The notes under the pieces: generated by a model
Database searches by the model: none
What the model was told of the DNA's origin: nothing
Seen by the model: only the letters and a program-made list of their open reading frames with translations
Shown here: piece by piece, positions 8,882 through 18,900 of the stretch
Layout: the number at the start of each line of letters is the position of its first letter
Numbering within the stretch: the stretch's first letter is position 1
Position numbers and translations under genes: made by a program
Origin: Volvox africanus
Taxonomy: Eukaryota; Chlorophyta; Chlorophyceae; Chlamydomonadales; Volvocaceae
DNA length: 64,000 nt
Assembly: GCA_030268105.1 (NCBI GenBank)
Contig: BSDZ01000022.1
Location: 62,001-126,000 of the forward strand
Direction: 5' to 3'

Positions 8882-11800
8882 CTAAAGCCCCTGCTCTGTT
8901 CTTGCTGCTCCATGGTTGGTGATGTCAACCGGATCTGCACACCGCATTTGCGTGCCAACTATGGCTAGGATGGGATGTTGTGGTCCCACTTGATCCCAGC
9001 CATAGTGAGGTATTCCCAACGCTGCAAAAGAATGCAAGCGTGCCCAAAAGTCGGCAACTGTACGGGCCTGTGCACGGTCCAGGGGTGAGGTTGCTGTTTG
9101 TGTTGGAGTGTCCATTGCTGGCTGTGTCGTAGAGATGATTGGATGGGTGTTGGCATCTTCCTCTTCCTCTTGAGGGAACCCCCCTGAACGGTTGAAGAAG
9201 TCAGTAATAGCCCGTTGACGGGGTCCCTGCTCTGCTGTGTGGGTCTGTTGTTGCTGCCGCCGTCTGTGGGTAGAAGGCCACTGTGGCCTGTGTTCTCTTG
9301 TTGCCGCCCGGAGACAGTGCCTGCCATATTCCATAGAAGATAAGGCTGCCAAAGCTATCACGTCCCATGGGGCCTGCTCGCAACCGGGAGGTGCTTGGAC
9401 AAGCCATAGCTGTTGCCTGGTCAAGCCCCCTTCAATGGTGGCTGATGTCGGCAATGGCAGATGTCTGTCAATCTGTTCTCGCACCGCCTTGGCTATAGGG
9501 CACTCCCAGAAGTGGTGCAGGCGTGGGGAGCAAGGTTGATCAGTATCAGCTCCATAGCTGCCACACCCACATGGTTTGATGGGCACCCTGGAAAGATGTG
9601 TGTTGCCAGGTATGGGTATCCCATCGACCACCAAACGCCACAGCGTCTCTTTGTTTTTATTTTCCCACCGAACTGCTGTCCACAGCCTGTCTAGGGTTGC
9701 CTGAAAGCGCTGGATGTTAGTGACAGGACAGGGAGGAGCTGGACCGTCTGTTGGCATCCCTTGCGCCTCCTGCACAAAAGCTGACAAGAGCTCCAATCGC
9801 TCCTCCGCTGTTGAAACCCCTTGCAGCTGAGTAGCTTGGCTTACCGTGAGGTTGTAGAGAGGCACTATACCCGAGTCCCCTGGCAATCTCCAGCCCAAAC
9901 GCCTGACGATCATGGCCATGACTGTGGTGCGGTCTGGTGGTGCTGGCATCTGCTGCTGCATTCTGTCCTCCACCCTGTCCGGCTGTTGGGGTTGTAAGCG
10001 GTTGACTACCTTCCGTGCTGCTGCTATCCATGCCGGGCTGATATCGTTGCATAGAGCCGAGAGAGCCATACGGGTAGACTCCTTGTCTCGCAGTTGGGTG
10101 GGGCTAGCTGAGGGGTCTAGAAACTGTTGGGTCCAGTCTAGCCAGGTCATGTACTGAGGGAGGGGTATTTGGTCATGCTCCAGCATGTCGTACACCCTTA
10201 CCAGGTCCCCAACTGTGAGCAGTTTTCTGCATGAAGCCATCAGTGGGTGACGGGTTTCCAGGCCTGGGCGGTGGTTGTTACCATTGATGCTTCCCCCATT
10301 GTCCGAATTGTTGGGCAGCAAAGGATTTCCCCAGAGAGCAGCCGCCCAGCACCAGTCTCCAGGGGCTAAAGGTGGGTTGCTGACATCTTCTAGTGGTGGG
10401 AGGTGCCCTAAAGCCCCTACAATTCGGCTGATCTCCTCAGGCAAGGTCTCTCCACCCAGCCAGGGCCCAGTTGCCTGGGCAGTGGTAAGGGCCCAAGGTT
10501 TAAAGGCCGGATGGGTGATCTCCAGGTAGGTGGCCAGGGTCCGGATCCAGGGGTGGAGGCTTCGAACATTACCACTAGTAACTGGCTCTTCCTCTTCTTC
10601 AGCAACCGTATTCATCGCCGTGTCCAGAAGCATTACCCTCTCTCTCTCTCTCCTGGCCATCAGGGCCCCTCGGATGAATTGCACTGCCCACATGGCTTGT
10701 CTTGCCCGAATGTGTTGCCTGAGGGGCAGTAGGCCAAAACCACCAGTTGATGGGTGTCCCACCAAGAGTCTGCTAGGTACTCCAGTGAAGCGCTGGCCCT
10801 GGTCTTCTGGGCCCTGTTTCCGATCTACAAGGCGAGCAGCTAAGCGTTCAATGTAGGTCAGAGTGGTATCTGGAGGTGGTCCACCATGCTCCATATGCCA
10901 AGTGACTGTTTGCAGGCAATAGTTGGAGACTGCTGCAGCCCGACCAAAGGCAGAGAGCGGATAATGGGCTAGGCGTTGCATCCTCGTGTAGGCCAGGGCT
11001 AGCATCTCCGGCCAGTCTGGTTGGGGCGGCTGCAGTTGGTTGTCCATTGGCAAGTTAAGGGCTGTCGCAGTGGTGACCACCTTCAGGCCATTTATTGTGC
11101 TTCCCTGATGGTGGTCGTCCACAGCCCCTATGGGTAGGATTTCCATCTTATCCAGGTTCAGGCGTTGACCTGATGCCCGGGCAAAAGTATCCATGGCTTC
11201 AAGGAAGGCTGGCACGGATTCCTCTCCTTCAAGGGCCACTTCTGCATCATCAGCAAACTGACAGGCTGTGACCCTGTCTTCATCTGAAGGCAATAGGCGG
11301 AGGCCTATCTCTTGGCTCTTTAGCCAGCTGAACAAGGCCTGGGCAACAAAGAGATACAGCAGGGGTGCTAGAGGGCAACCCTGTCTTACCCCTGCTTCCA
11401 TTTTAACAAGCCTGGATTTGAAACCGTTCACCATGGCTCTTGCCCGCGTGTTGCTAAGCAATATCCGGGTCCAACTGCAAAGCTGTGGGCCTGCTCCCAT
11501 CGCCTCCATCGCCCCCATCAGGAAGTTGCGGTCCACTGTGTCATAAGCTTTTGCGAAGTCCAGGAAGGCCAGCAGACCTTGGCGGTTCAATTTCCGTAAG
11601 AGATGAGGCAGATGGCGTAGAAAGAGAACACTGGCCCCAATGAGCCTCTTGGGCAGAAAAGCTGACTGCTCAGGGCTAATGATTCGTCCCAGGGCTGGCC
11701 CTAGGCGATTTGCCAGCACCTTGGCCAGCAAGCGGTAGTCCGAGCAAAGCAGTGTGATAGGGCGGTAGTTACCAGGCTGTTTGGGGTCTCCCTTCTTGTA

Positions 11801-13336
11801 AAGCACCTTAATGATACCATCCAGAAAGCCTGTTGGCACCTGCCCTGTTTTGCCGATAGCCGTGAAGAGGGCTGCCATGGTATGGCCAATCTCTGGCCAG
11901 AACTTGCGGTACAGATCCGTTGGGATGCCATCCCATCCGGGTGCTTTGCCTGGCTGGCTCTTCTTCAGTGCGAAACCCAGCTCAGTCACAGCAATGGTCG
12001 GGGACCCAGCCACTTCGTCAGCTTCCTCAGGGAGTCGGATGTTGGCTGCTGCTAACTGGGTTAGCACTGACTGGCGATCTTCAGGAGTGGTGAAGTCTGG
12101 GGCTCTGCATACCCCTGCCCAAAAGTCCGCTACGACCTGTGGTAGCTGTGCTGGATTAGTGACCAGTCGGCCTGAGTGTGCCTGGAGTGCCACTGGGGCT
12201 GTTTGCTGGTCCTGGATTTGGGTTTGCAGGAAGGTTGTCAGAGCTGGGCCAGGACGCTCTCCTGCGTGTAACCAGTGGACCCGGGTCTTTTTTGCCACCC
12301 TGGCGTTGTCCTCAATATGCACCCTAGCCAGTCTTGCTTGGGCATCTATGAGCTGCTGTAGTAGGTGTGGTGAGTGCGGCATAGTATCGAGGGCTTGTTG
12401 GGCCTGTTGGACCCCAAGGTAGGCCTCCTGGGTATGAGCACCTGGCTGCTGTCTGCGCTGTTGCGCTACCTTGTTGAGTTGGTGTGCTAGGAAGGTTAGT
12501 CGGCGTTTAAAACCAGGCCACCAAGCAATAAGGTTGCCCGGATTCTCTTCGACTGAGGGTGCCTCTTGGCATTGGTTCCGGATCCACTCCGCCATGCTTG
12601 TAGCCAAATCCTCATGGTCAGTGAAGGCCATGCGTATACGCTTGATGCCTGGGCCCTTGACCTCATTTTTGCAAGGTAGGAGATGAAGTGTGGCAAGACG
12701 GTGGTCTGAGGCTGTGTGGAAGGAGATGGCTGTATGGCATAGGTACGGCAGCTTGGCTTCATTGATGTAGATGCGATCTAGGCGTGAACCGCCTGGGGTG
12801 GGTGCATGGTACAGGTGAGTGAAGTCACGGCGCCTTGGGTGGAGGTATCGGTGGGTATCTACCATCTGTGGGCCTGCCCGCTGCCGCATCTCAGTGATAG
12901 GCCTATCTGCTTGACGCCCATCTCTTCCTGCGGACGAGTCCCACTCTGGGTTTTCCACAAAGTTGAAGTCTCCTGCCCAGATAAGGGTGGTGTCCCTATT
13001 GTCCTCCATGGCTTGCGTTGTGGTGGCAGCCAGGGCGTTCTCGAAGAGTTGTCGCCGGGTTTCCGCAGCCATCGAGGTAGTGCCAGGTGGGAGGTAGATA
13101 TTGCAGATGTGCAGGCGGTGTCCCCCCCAGTGGAGGATACAGTCGGTGAAACGGCCTCTCGTACATGTATGCTGGGGTGTTGCCAGTTTAGGTGCCAGAG
13201 CTGAAGCTAGCCCCTGTCGGATGAGGATGAGCACTCCTGCTGTGTGCGTCGAGTTAGACCAAGAGTAGGCTGCTATCTTCCAGTTTTGTGTGTGGATCTG
13301 TTTGGTGGCATAACGAAGATCCCGTTCAAACAGGCA
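8882..13336 (-). CDS. LINE endonuclease/reverse transcriptase ORF, 5'-truncated (copy 1)
   Basis: An open frame of 1,484 codons with no start codon of its own, ending in TAG. It would encode the protein that nicks DNA and copies the LINE RNA into the nick. Counting from the element edge: C-terminal part of an AP-type endonuclease (GDFN at about 122, SRLDRIY at 184, SDHR at 210), a coiled, Gln-rich linker, and a reverse transcriptase at about 455-725 with FLDFAKAYD (591), GVRQGCPLAP (649) and FADD (694). A Cys/His cluster follows at about 1256-1281 (CGCG...C...HHFWECP), then a low-complexity tail. The Q-E-T/H part of the endonuclease is missing, so this protein is not expected to be active. 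GTG at 13234 is only an apparent start. Cys/His tails ending in FWECP are familiar to me from green-algal LINEs (recollection, not a search). Confidence 0.9.
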   Translation of the reverse strand, partial: CLFERDLRYATKQIHTQNWKIAAYSWSNSTHTAGVLILIRQGLASALAPKLATPQHTCTRGRFTDCILHWGGHRLHICNIYLPPGTTSMAAETRRQLFENALAATTTQAMEDNRDTTLIWAGDFNFVENPEWDSSAGRDGRQADRPITEMRQRAGPQMVDTHRYLHPRRRDFTHLYHAPTPGGSRLDRIYINEAKLPYLCHTAISFHTASDHRLATLHLLPCKNEVKGPGIKRIRMAFTDHEDLATSMAEWIRNQCQEAPSVEENPGNLIAWWPGFKRRLTFLAHQLNKVAQQRRQQPGAHTQEAYLGVQQAQQALDTMPHSPHLLQQLIDAQARLARVHIEDNARVAKKTRVHWLHAGERPGPALTTFLQTQIQDQQTAPVALQAHSGRLVTNPAQLPQVVADFWAGVCRAPDFTTPEDRQSVLTQLAAANIRLPEEADEVAGSPTIAVTELGFALKKSQPGKAPGWDGIPTDLYRKFWPEIGHTMAALFTAIGKTGQVPTGFLDGIIKVLYKKGDPKQPGNYRPITLLCSDYRLLAKVLANRLGPALGRIISPEQSAFLPKRLIGASVLFLRHLPHLLRKLNRQGLLAFLDFAKAYDTVDRNFLMGAMEAMGAGPQLCSWTRILLSNTRARAMVNGFKSRLVKMEAGVRQGCPLAPLLYLFVAQALFSWLKSQEIGLRLLPSDEDRVTACQFADDAEVALEGEESVPAFLEAMDTFARASGQRLNLDKMEILPIGAVDDHHQGSTINGLKVVTTATALNLPMDNQLQPPQPDWPEMLALAYTRMQRLAHYPLSAFGRAAAVSNYCLQTVTWHMEHGGPPPDTTLTYIERLAARLVDRKQGPEDQGQRFTGVPSRLLVGHPSTGGFGLLPLRQHIRARQAMWAVQFIRGALMARRERERVMLLDTAMNTVAEEEEEPVTSGNVRSLHPWIRTLATYLEITHPAFKPWALTTAQATGPWLGGETLPEEISRIVGALGHLPPLEDVSNPPLAPGDWCWAAALWGNPLLPNNSDNGGSINGNNHRPGLETRHPLMASCRKLLTVGDLVRVYDMLEHDQIPLPQYMTWLDWTQQFLDPSASPTQLRDKESTRMALSALCNDISPAWIAAARKVVNRLQPQQPDRVEDRMQQQMPAPPDRTTVMAMIVRRLGWRLPGDSGIVPLYNLTVSQATQLQGVSTAEERLELLSAFVQEAQGMPTDGPAPPCPVTNIQRFQATLDRLWTAVRWENKNKETLWRLVVDGIPIPGNTHLSRVPIKPCGCGSYGADTDQPCSPRLHHFWECPIAKAVREQIDRHLPLPTSATIEGGLTRQQLWLVQAPPGCEQAPWDVIALAALSSMEYGRHCLRAATREHRPQWPSTHRRRQQQQTHTAEQGPRQRAITDFFNRSGGFPQEEEEDANTHPIISTTQPAMDTPTQTATSPLDRAQARTVADFWARLHSFAALGIPHYGWDQVGPQHPILAIVGTQMRCADPVDITNHGAARTEQGL

Positions 13337-13721
13337 TGTTAGATGTATCTCAGCTGCGCATCCAAGGTGTCATGCGTGGCTGGGGCAGCTGGAAGGCAGA
13401 CACGTCTTAATACAACATTTCCTTCTATGTGGATACATACTTTCACATATGCATGCCAGCGTTTGATTTTAGGCAGCACGTGCACCTACCACTTGATCTA
13501 CGTTTTGTGTGTGGATCTGTTTGGTGGCATAACGAAGATCCCGTTCAAACAGGCACGTTAGATGTATCTCAGCTGCGCATCCAAGGTGTCATGCGTGGCT
13601 GGGGCAGCTGGAAGGCAGACACGTCTTAATACAACATTTCCTTCTATGTGGATACATACTTTCACATATGCATGCCAGCGTTTGATTTTAGGCAGCACGT
13701 GCACCTACCACTTGATCTACG
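13284..13721. repeat. 219-bp tandem duplication at the LINE 5' edge (copy 1)
   Basis: Positions 13284-13502 are repeated at 13503-13721. Each half has the last 54 bp of the LINE 5' end, the target duplication and about 154 bp of array spacer. The two halves differ by a base or so (13337 T against 13556 C). Confidence 0.95.
13338..13348. repeat. LINE target-site duplication, right (copy 1)
   Basis: Second copy of GTTAGATGTAT, abutting the truncated 5' end. Confidence 0.93.
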
Positions 13722-13888
13722 TATGTACAATAAGTTGCAATGGACGTACACTTCATCCATGTTTGTTTGTTAAACCATCCATGATGGTTCGCTATGTTCT
13801 ATTCATGACTGTGTCCCATCTGTGCTATCATGCGCGTGTTCTGGTGGCGTGGGCCTGTCGGTTCCGTCCGCAGGTTTTGCTTGGACCG

Positions 13889-14076
13889 GGTGCACGGCTG
13901 TTGCGGTAGTGTAAGGCCACAACCATGCTGACGTGTCGAGTGAGCAAGCTCACCATTGACAAGTCCCCCAAAAAGATTGAAGTTAATCGCAGGTCCTCAA
14001 TGAGGACCATATAAGCAATTAAGCTTATAAGAACAGATACTACACATGATCTGAGCCAAAAGGCCGAGAAAGGTAT
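13889..14076 (-). ncRNA. U2: U2 snRNA, unit 3 (IIa variant)
   Basis: One change: C to U in the IIa loop/stem (plus strand near 14017). The toggle helix keeps pairing as U-G instead of C-G, so the gene probably remains functional. It lies about 0.55 kb from the LINE edge. Confidence 0.95.
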
Positions 14077-14416
14077 GAGTATCAAGGTGCACGGTGCACA
14101 ACCCACACGCTATGGCATGGGAATGATGACCCACCCTGGCCGATGGTGGGTTCAGCGAAATGACACATCGTCAGTCAAGCGCCGCACACACGTCGCTGCA
14201 TAATATAATGTAAGAACAAATGGCATTTTACCTATCGAAGTCAAAACTCACCAACTGGAAGCAGGCGATCGATAACTTACACACTTCACAATGCAAACAG
14301 ATGTCTCGCTCGTTCACCCTGTATTAGGAAGGTGCACTGGACGGATAACTTTTGTCAGGCCTCTTTCGCAATTAGTCGTGAGATGACGTTCCGTCTATTG
14401 TTAAATTATATGTACA

Positions 14417-14536
14417 TACCCTACCCTACCCTACCCTACCCTACCCTACCCTACCCTACCCTACCCTACCCTACCCTACCCTACCCTACCCTACCCTACC
14501 CTACCCTACCCTACCCTACCCTACCCTACCCTACCC
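14417..14536. repeat. (TACCC)24 microsatellite
   Basis: 120 bp, perfect. Confidence 0.98.
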
Positions 14537-14657
14537 AGCAGATGATTGTAAATAAGGCCGTGTAAATAAGACCTCTTCATGGTAAGTAGGTCGAATCATC
14601 CCCATCCTCATCCCCATCCTTATCCCCATCCTCGTCCTCTTCACATCCTCAGCAGCA

Positions 14658-14688
<31 letters not shown>

Positions 14689-14971
14689 AAGCAGAAGCAT
14701 TGTCTCGTGCATTACGACTGGTGGAGGGCCTTTAGCTATGTTGTTTGCTATGCCTGGAGTAAGCGATGGCGTGCAAGCTGCAATACATTAATTATCTCAT
14801 CTTTTGGCATGCGGGTACTCACCCGTCAACAAAAAATACGGGGTTGAAAATACAAAGATTGCTGCAGCGTGTTTCTGCGTATGCCAATTTGATGTATCTT
14901 CTCGGCTGAGGATGTGCACAGTCGTTGCGTATGTGTGTCAAGTTATCTGTGCACAATATGATGACACCCTG

Positions 14972-15043
14972 TGCCGCAGTCTGGGGTCGAACCAGAGGCC
15001 TCTTGCTTACAAGACAAACGCTCTACCACTGAGCTACAACGGC
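14972..15043 (-). tRNA. trnT-UGU: tRNA-Thr(UGU), unit 4
   Basis: Gene sequence unchanged; only the 3' flank differs by one base (near 14943). Confidence 0.92.
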
Positions 15044-15930
15044 TGAGGGCGAAGCGAAGCAGGTAGCTGATCATGATCCACATCTGCCGTACAATGTCAT
15101 CTAGGTACGGAGGGTTTCATTGGAGGGCCTGCATACCCTATGCGGATCTTCCGTCCCCATGGACATCCATGGACGTATCTTTCCCGCCGTGCCATTGTAT
15201 GTATGCTTCCATCCAAGTGCGTGTGTGGAGCACCTTGACTAAATGTACAGCCAACCTTGCCATTTACAACTTAACCAGAATCTCACACCGGCAGCTACGG
15301 ATTCACCTATGGGCGAGCTCCGAGTCTTTGTGCCGTAGGGCACGTAGTGCAACGGTGACTCCTTGCTAGTTACATTATACTAGTGACTTATAAAGAATGA
15401 AGAAGTGTCTGTCTCAACTATCCAGGCACCTTAAATAGTGCTGCCTGGTACAAAAGGGGGCCTTACGTCTATTCGAAACTGGCGCGCATTCTACAACTGA
15501 CACTGTTGTACGAATGCTCGCATTCAAGTGGTCCCATGCGACTTGACCAAGTTCTATGCGTTAGATCTATTATAACTAATCTATTATTACGCAATTACGT
15601 TAATGTCATATAAAGCTAAATTACGACAACTCAGATTCACTCTTTCTGGCGCTTCTGCGCCATTCGCCCTGTTACACAAAGTGTGTCTTGGATCATGAAA
15701 GTGGATGACATACTACAACTGTGTCTGACATACTCCCGCCTTTTCATTACTTGCATCTCACACATACATCTATCCTGCGTACCATCCCATTCACACGCCT
15801 ATCGTATTGCACATCGTCATACTGAGACAGTGAAACAGTCATTTAACATAACAGTGCTTCTGAAACGCGCACCAATAGACGATCATCCTTTTGTTATGGC
15901 AGACGCACACACAAAGGCCGTTAGATGTAT

Positions 15931-18900
15931 TGGGTGTTACACTGTGGGCGACTCGCCCTTCAAAGACGAGCACCGGGGGTCCTGACCGGACCGAGCCACA
16001 GCGCAGGGGAGGAACACGTGGCTTTGTCTGTCTGTCCTGCCACGTGCTCCCCCTCTCACTAGGGCCAGCGAGCCCTCATAGGCTCTCGCCTGGCCACTCA
16101 CAGAGCACTCAGGGCTACCAAGAAACCACAGGAAGGCCCAACAGAAAACGGGGGACACCTAGCTGCTCAAAGGACGGGGAAACCTCTCCTCTAACCCGAC
16201 ACTGACTAGACAGGAGCCTGGCAGACACACACAGTTCCCCTCAGAGGAGAAGCACCAGCAGGAAAGCACACCCTTCCACAGCCAAGCCAGAAGAACCCAA
16301 CAAGAGGCGGAGGGGGGGATGACAAGCCGAACTGGCGCCCCCCTAGAAAGCCTTCCGGCCCCACCCAAAGCTGGCCCCGCAGACACCTGAACTGCACAAC
16401 AAGGAAAGACCTCTCTCGCTGACCCCCCCTAAAACCCTAAGGCCCCGAAGCCTGGACACAGGAACCTCTAGCCACGAAACCCTCCACCCTCTCCCTTCCC
16501 CTCCTCAAGATCTAGACCGTCCTCTCCTTGTCTCTACCTCCCTCACTCTCCCCCTTTCCTCCCACAGAACCTCCTCCTCAAAACTCCTGCCCTAAAGCCC
16601 CTGCTCTGTTCTTGCTGCTCCATGGTTGGTGATGTCAACCGGATCTGCACACCGCATTTGCGTGCCAACTATGGCTAGGATGGGATGTTGTGGTCCCACT
16701 TGATCCCAGCCATAGTGAGGTATTCCCAACGCTGCAAAAGAATGCAAGCGTGCCCAAAAGTCGGCAACTGTACGGGCCTGTGCACGGTCCAGGGGTGAGG
16801 TTGCTGTTTGTGTTGGAGTGTCCATTGCTGGCTGTGTCGTAGTGATGATTGGATGGGTGTTGGCATCTTCCTCTTCCTCTTGAGGGAACCCCCCTGAACG
16901 GTTGAAGAAGTCAGTAATAGCCCGTTGACGGGGTCCCTGCTCTGCTGTGTGGGTCTGTTGTTGCTGCCGCCGTCTGTGGGTAGAAGGCCACTGTGGCCTG
17001 TGTTCTCTTGTTGCCGCCCGGAGAAAGTGCCTGCCATATTCCATAGAAGATAAGGCTGCCAAAGCTATCACGTCCCATGGGGCCTGCTCGCAACCGGGAG
17101 GTGCTTGGACAAGCCATAGCTGTTGCCTGGTCAAGCCCCCTTCAATGGTGGCTGATGTCGGCAATGGCAGATGTCTGTCAATCTGTTCTCGCACCGCCTT
17201 GGCTATAGGGCACTCCCAGAAGTGGTGCAGGCGTGGGGAGCAAGGTTGATCAGTATCAGCTCCATAGCTGCCACACCCACATGGTTTGATGGGCACCCTG
17301 GAAAGATGTGTGTTGCCAGGTATGGGTATCCCATCGACCACCAAACGCCACAGCGTCTCTTTGTTTTTATTTTCCCACCGAACTGCTGTCCACAGCCTGT
17401 CTAGGGTTGCCTGAAAGCGCTGGATGTTAGTGACAGGACAGGGAGGAGCTGGACCGTCTGTTGGCATCCCTTGCGCCTCCTGCACAAAAGCTGACAAGAG
17501 CTCCAATCGCTCCTCCGCTGTTGAAACCCCTTGCAGCTGAGTAGCTTGGCTTACCGTGAGGTTGTAGAGAGGCACTATACCCGAGTCCCCTGGCAATCTC
17601 CAGCCCAAACGCCTGACGATCATGGCCATGACTGTGGTGCGGTCTGGTGGTGCTGGCATCTGCTGCTGCATTCTGTCCTCCACCCTGTCCGGCTGTTGGG
17701 GTTGTAAGCGGTTGACTACCTTCCGTGCTGCTGCTATCCATGCCGGGCTGATATCGTTGCATAGAGCCGAGAGAGCCATACGGGTAGACTCCTTGTCTCG
17801 CAGTTGGGTGGGGCTAGCTGAGGGGTCTAGAAACTGTTGGGTCCAGTCTAGCCAGGTCATGTACTGAGGGAGGGGTATTTGGTCATGCTCCAGCATGTCG
17901 TACACCCTTACCAGGTCCCCAACTGTGAGCAGTTTTCTGCATGAAGCCATCAGTGGGTGACGGGTTTCCAGGCCTGGGCGGTGGTTGTTACCATTGATGC
18001 TTCCCCCATTGTCCGAATTGTTGGGCAGCAAAGGATTTCCCCAGAGAGCAGCCGCCCAGCACCAGTCTCCAGGGGCTAAAGGTGGGTTGCTGACATCTTC
18101 TAGTGGTGGGAGGTGCCCTAAAGCCCCTACAATTCGGCTGATCTCCTCAGGCAAGGTCTCTCCACCCAGCCAGGGCCCAGTTGCCTGGGCAGTGGTAAGG
18201 GCCCAAGGTTTAAAGGCCGGATGGGTGATCTCCAGGTAGGTGGCCAGGGTCCGGATCCAGGGGTGGAGGCTTCGAACATTACCACTAGTAACTGGCTCTT
18301 CCTCTTCTTCAGCAACCGTATTCATCGCCGTGTCCAGAAGCATTACCCTCTCTCTCTCTCTCCTGGCCATCAGGGCCCCTCGGATGAATCGCACTGCCCA
18401 CATGGCTTGTCTTGCCCGAATGTGTTGCCTGAGGGGCAGTAGGCCAAAACCACCAGTTGATGGGTGTCCCACCAAGAGTCTGCTAGGTACTCCAGTGAAG
18501 CGCTGGCCCTGGTCTTCTGGGCCCTGTTTCCGATCTACAAGGCGAGCAGCTAAGCGTTCAATGTAGGTCAGAGTGGTATCTGGAGGTGGTCCACCATGCT
18601 CCATATGCCAAGTGACTGTTTGCAGGCAATAGTTGGAGACTGCTGCAGCCCGACCAAAGGCAGAGAGCGGATAATGGGCTAGGCGTTGCATCCTCGTGTA
18701 GGCCAGGGCTAGCATCTCCGGCCAGTCTGGTTGGGGCGGCTGCAGTTGGTTGTCCATTGGCAAGTTAAGGGCTGTCGCAGTGGTGACCACCTTCAGGCCA
18801 TTTATTGTGCTTCCCTGATGGTGGTCGTCCACAGCCCCTATGGGTAGGATTTCCATCTTATCCAGGTTCAGGCGTTGACCTGATGCCCGGGCAAAAGTAT

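Larger units (their letters stand above)
8221..13337 (-). mobile_element. 5'-truncated non-LTR retrotransposon (LINE), copy 1
   Basis: A 5,117-bp insertion flanked by an 11-bp target duplication (GTTAGATGTAT at 8210-8220 and 13338-13348), in the spacer about 322 bp downstream of the U2 3' end. It is oriented like U2. The reading frame is open right up to the 5' edge at 13337, so the element is truncated inside its endonuclease and lacks any first ORF and promoter. The 3' end has no poly(A) or simple-repeat tail. A roughly 660-bp 3' UTR (8221-8881) contains several inverted repeats. The same element with the same edges occurs twice more, so it spread with the array rather than by repeated insertion. 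Confidence 0.95.
6869..14578 (-). repeat. Array unit 3 with LINE insertion (7710 bp)
   Basis: Core 2,243 + TACCC 120 + LINE 5,117 + target duplication 11 + flank duplication 219 = 7,710 bp, an exact account. U2 and tRNA are both present on either side of the insertion. Confidence 0.95.

Noticed and set aside
8965..12762. Many short frames on both strands inside the LINE
   Set aside because: They overlap the long endonuclease/RT frame in other phases; no independent motifs.
8210..13348. Site-specific LINE targeting U2 genes (as in the Keno family)
   Set aside because: The element sits in the spacer, not in U2, and the three copies share one truncation point and one flank duplication, so they derive from a single insertion.
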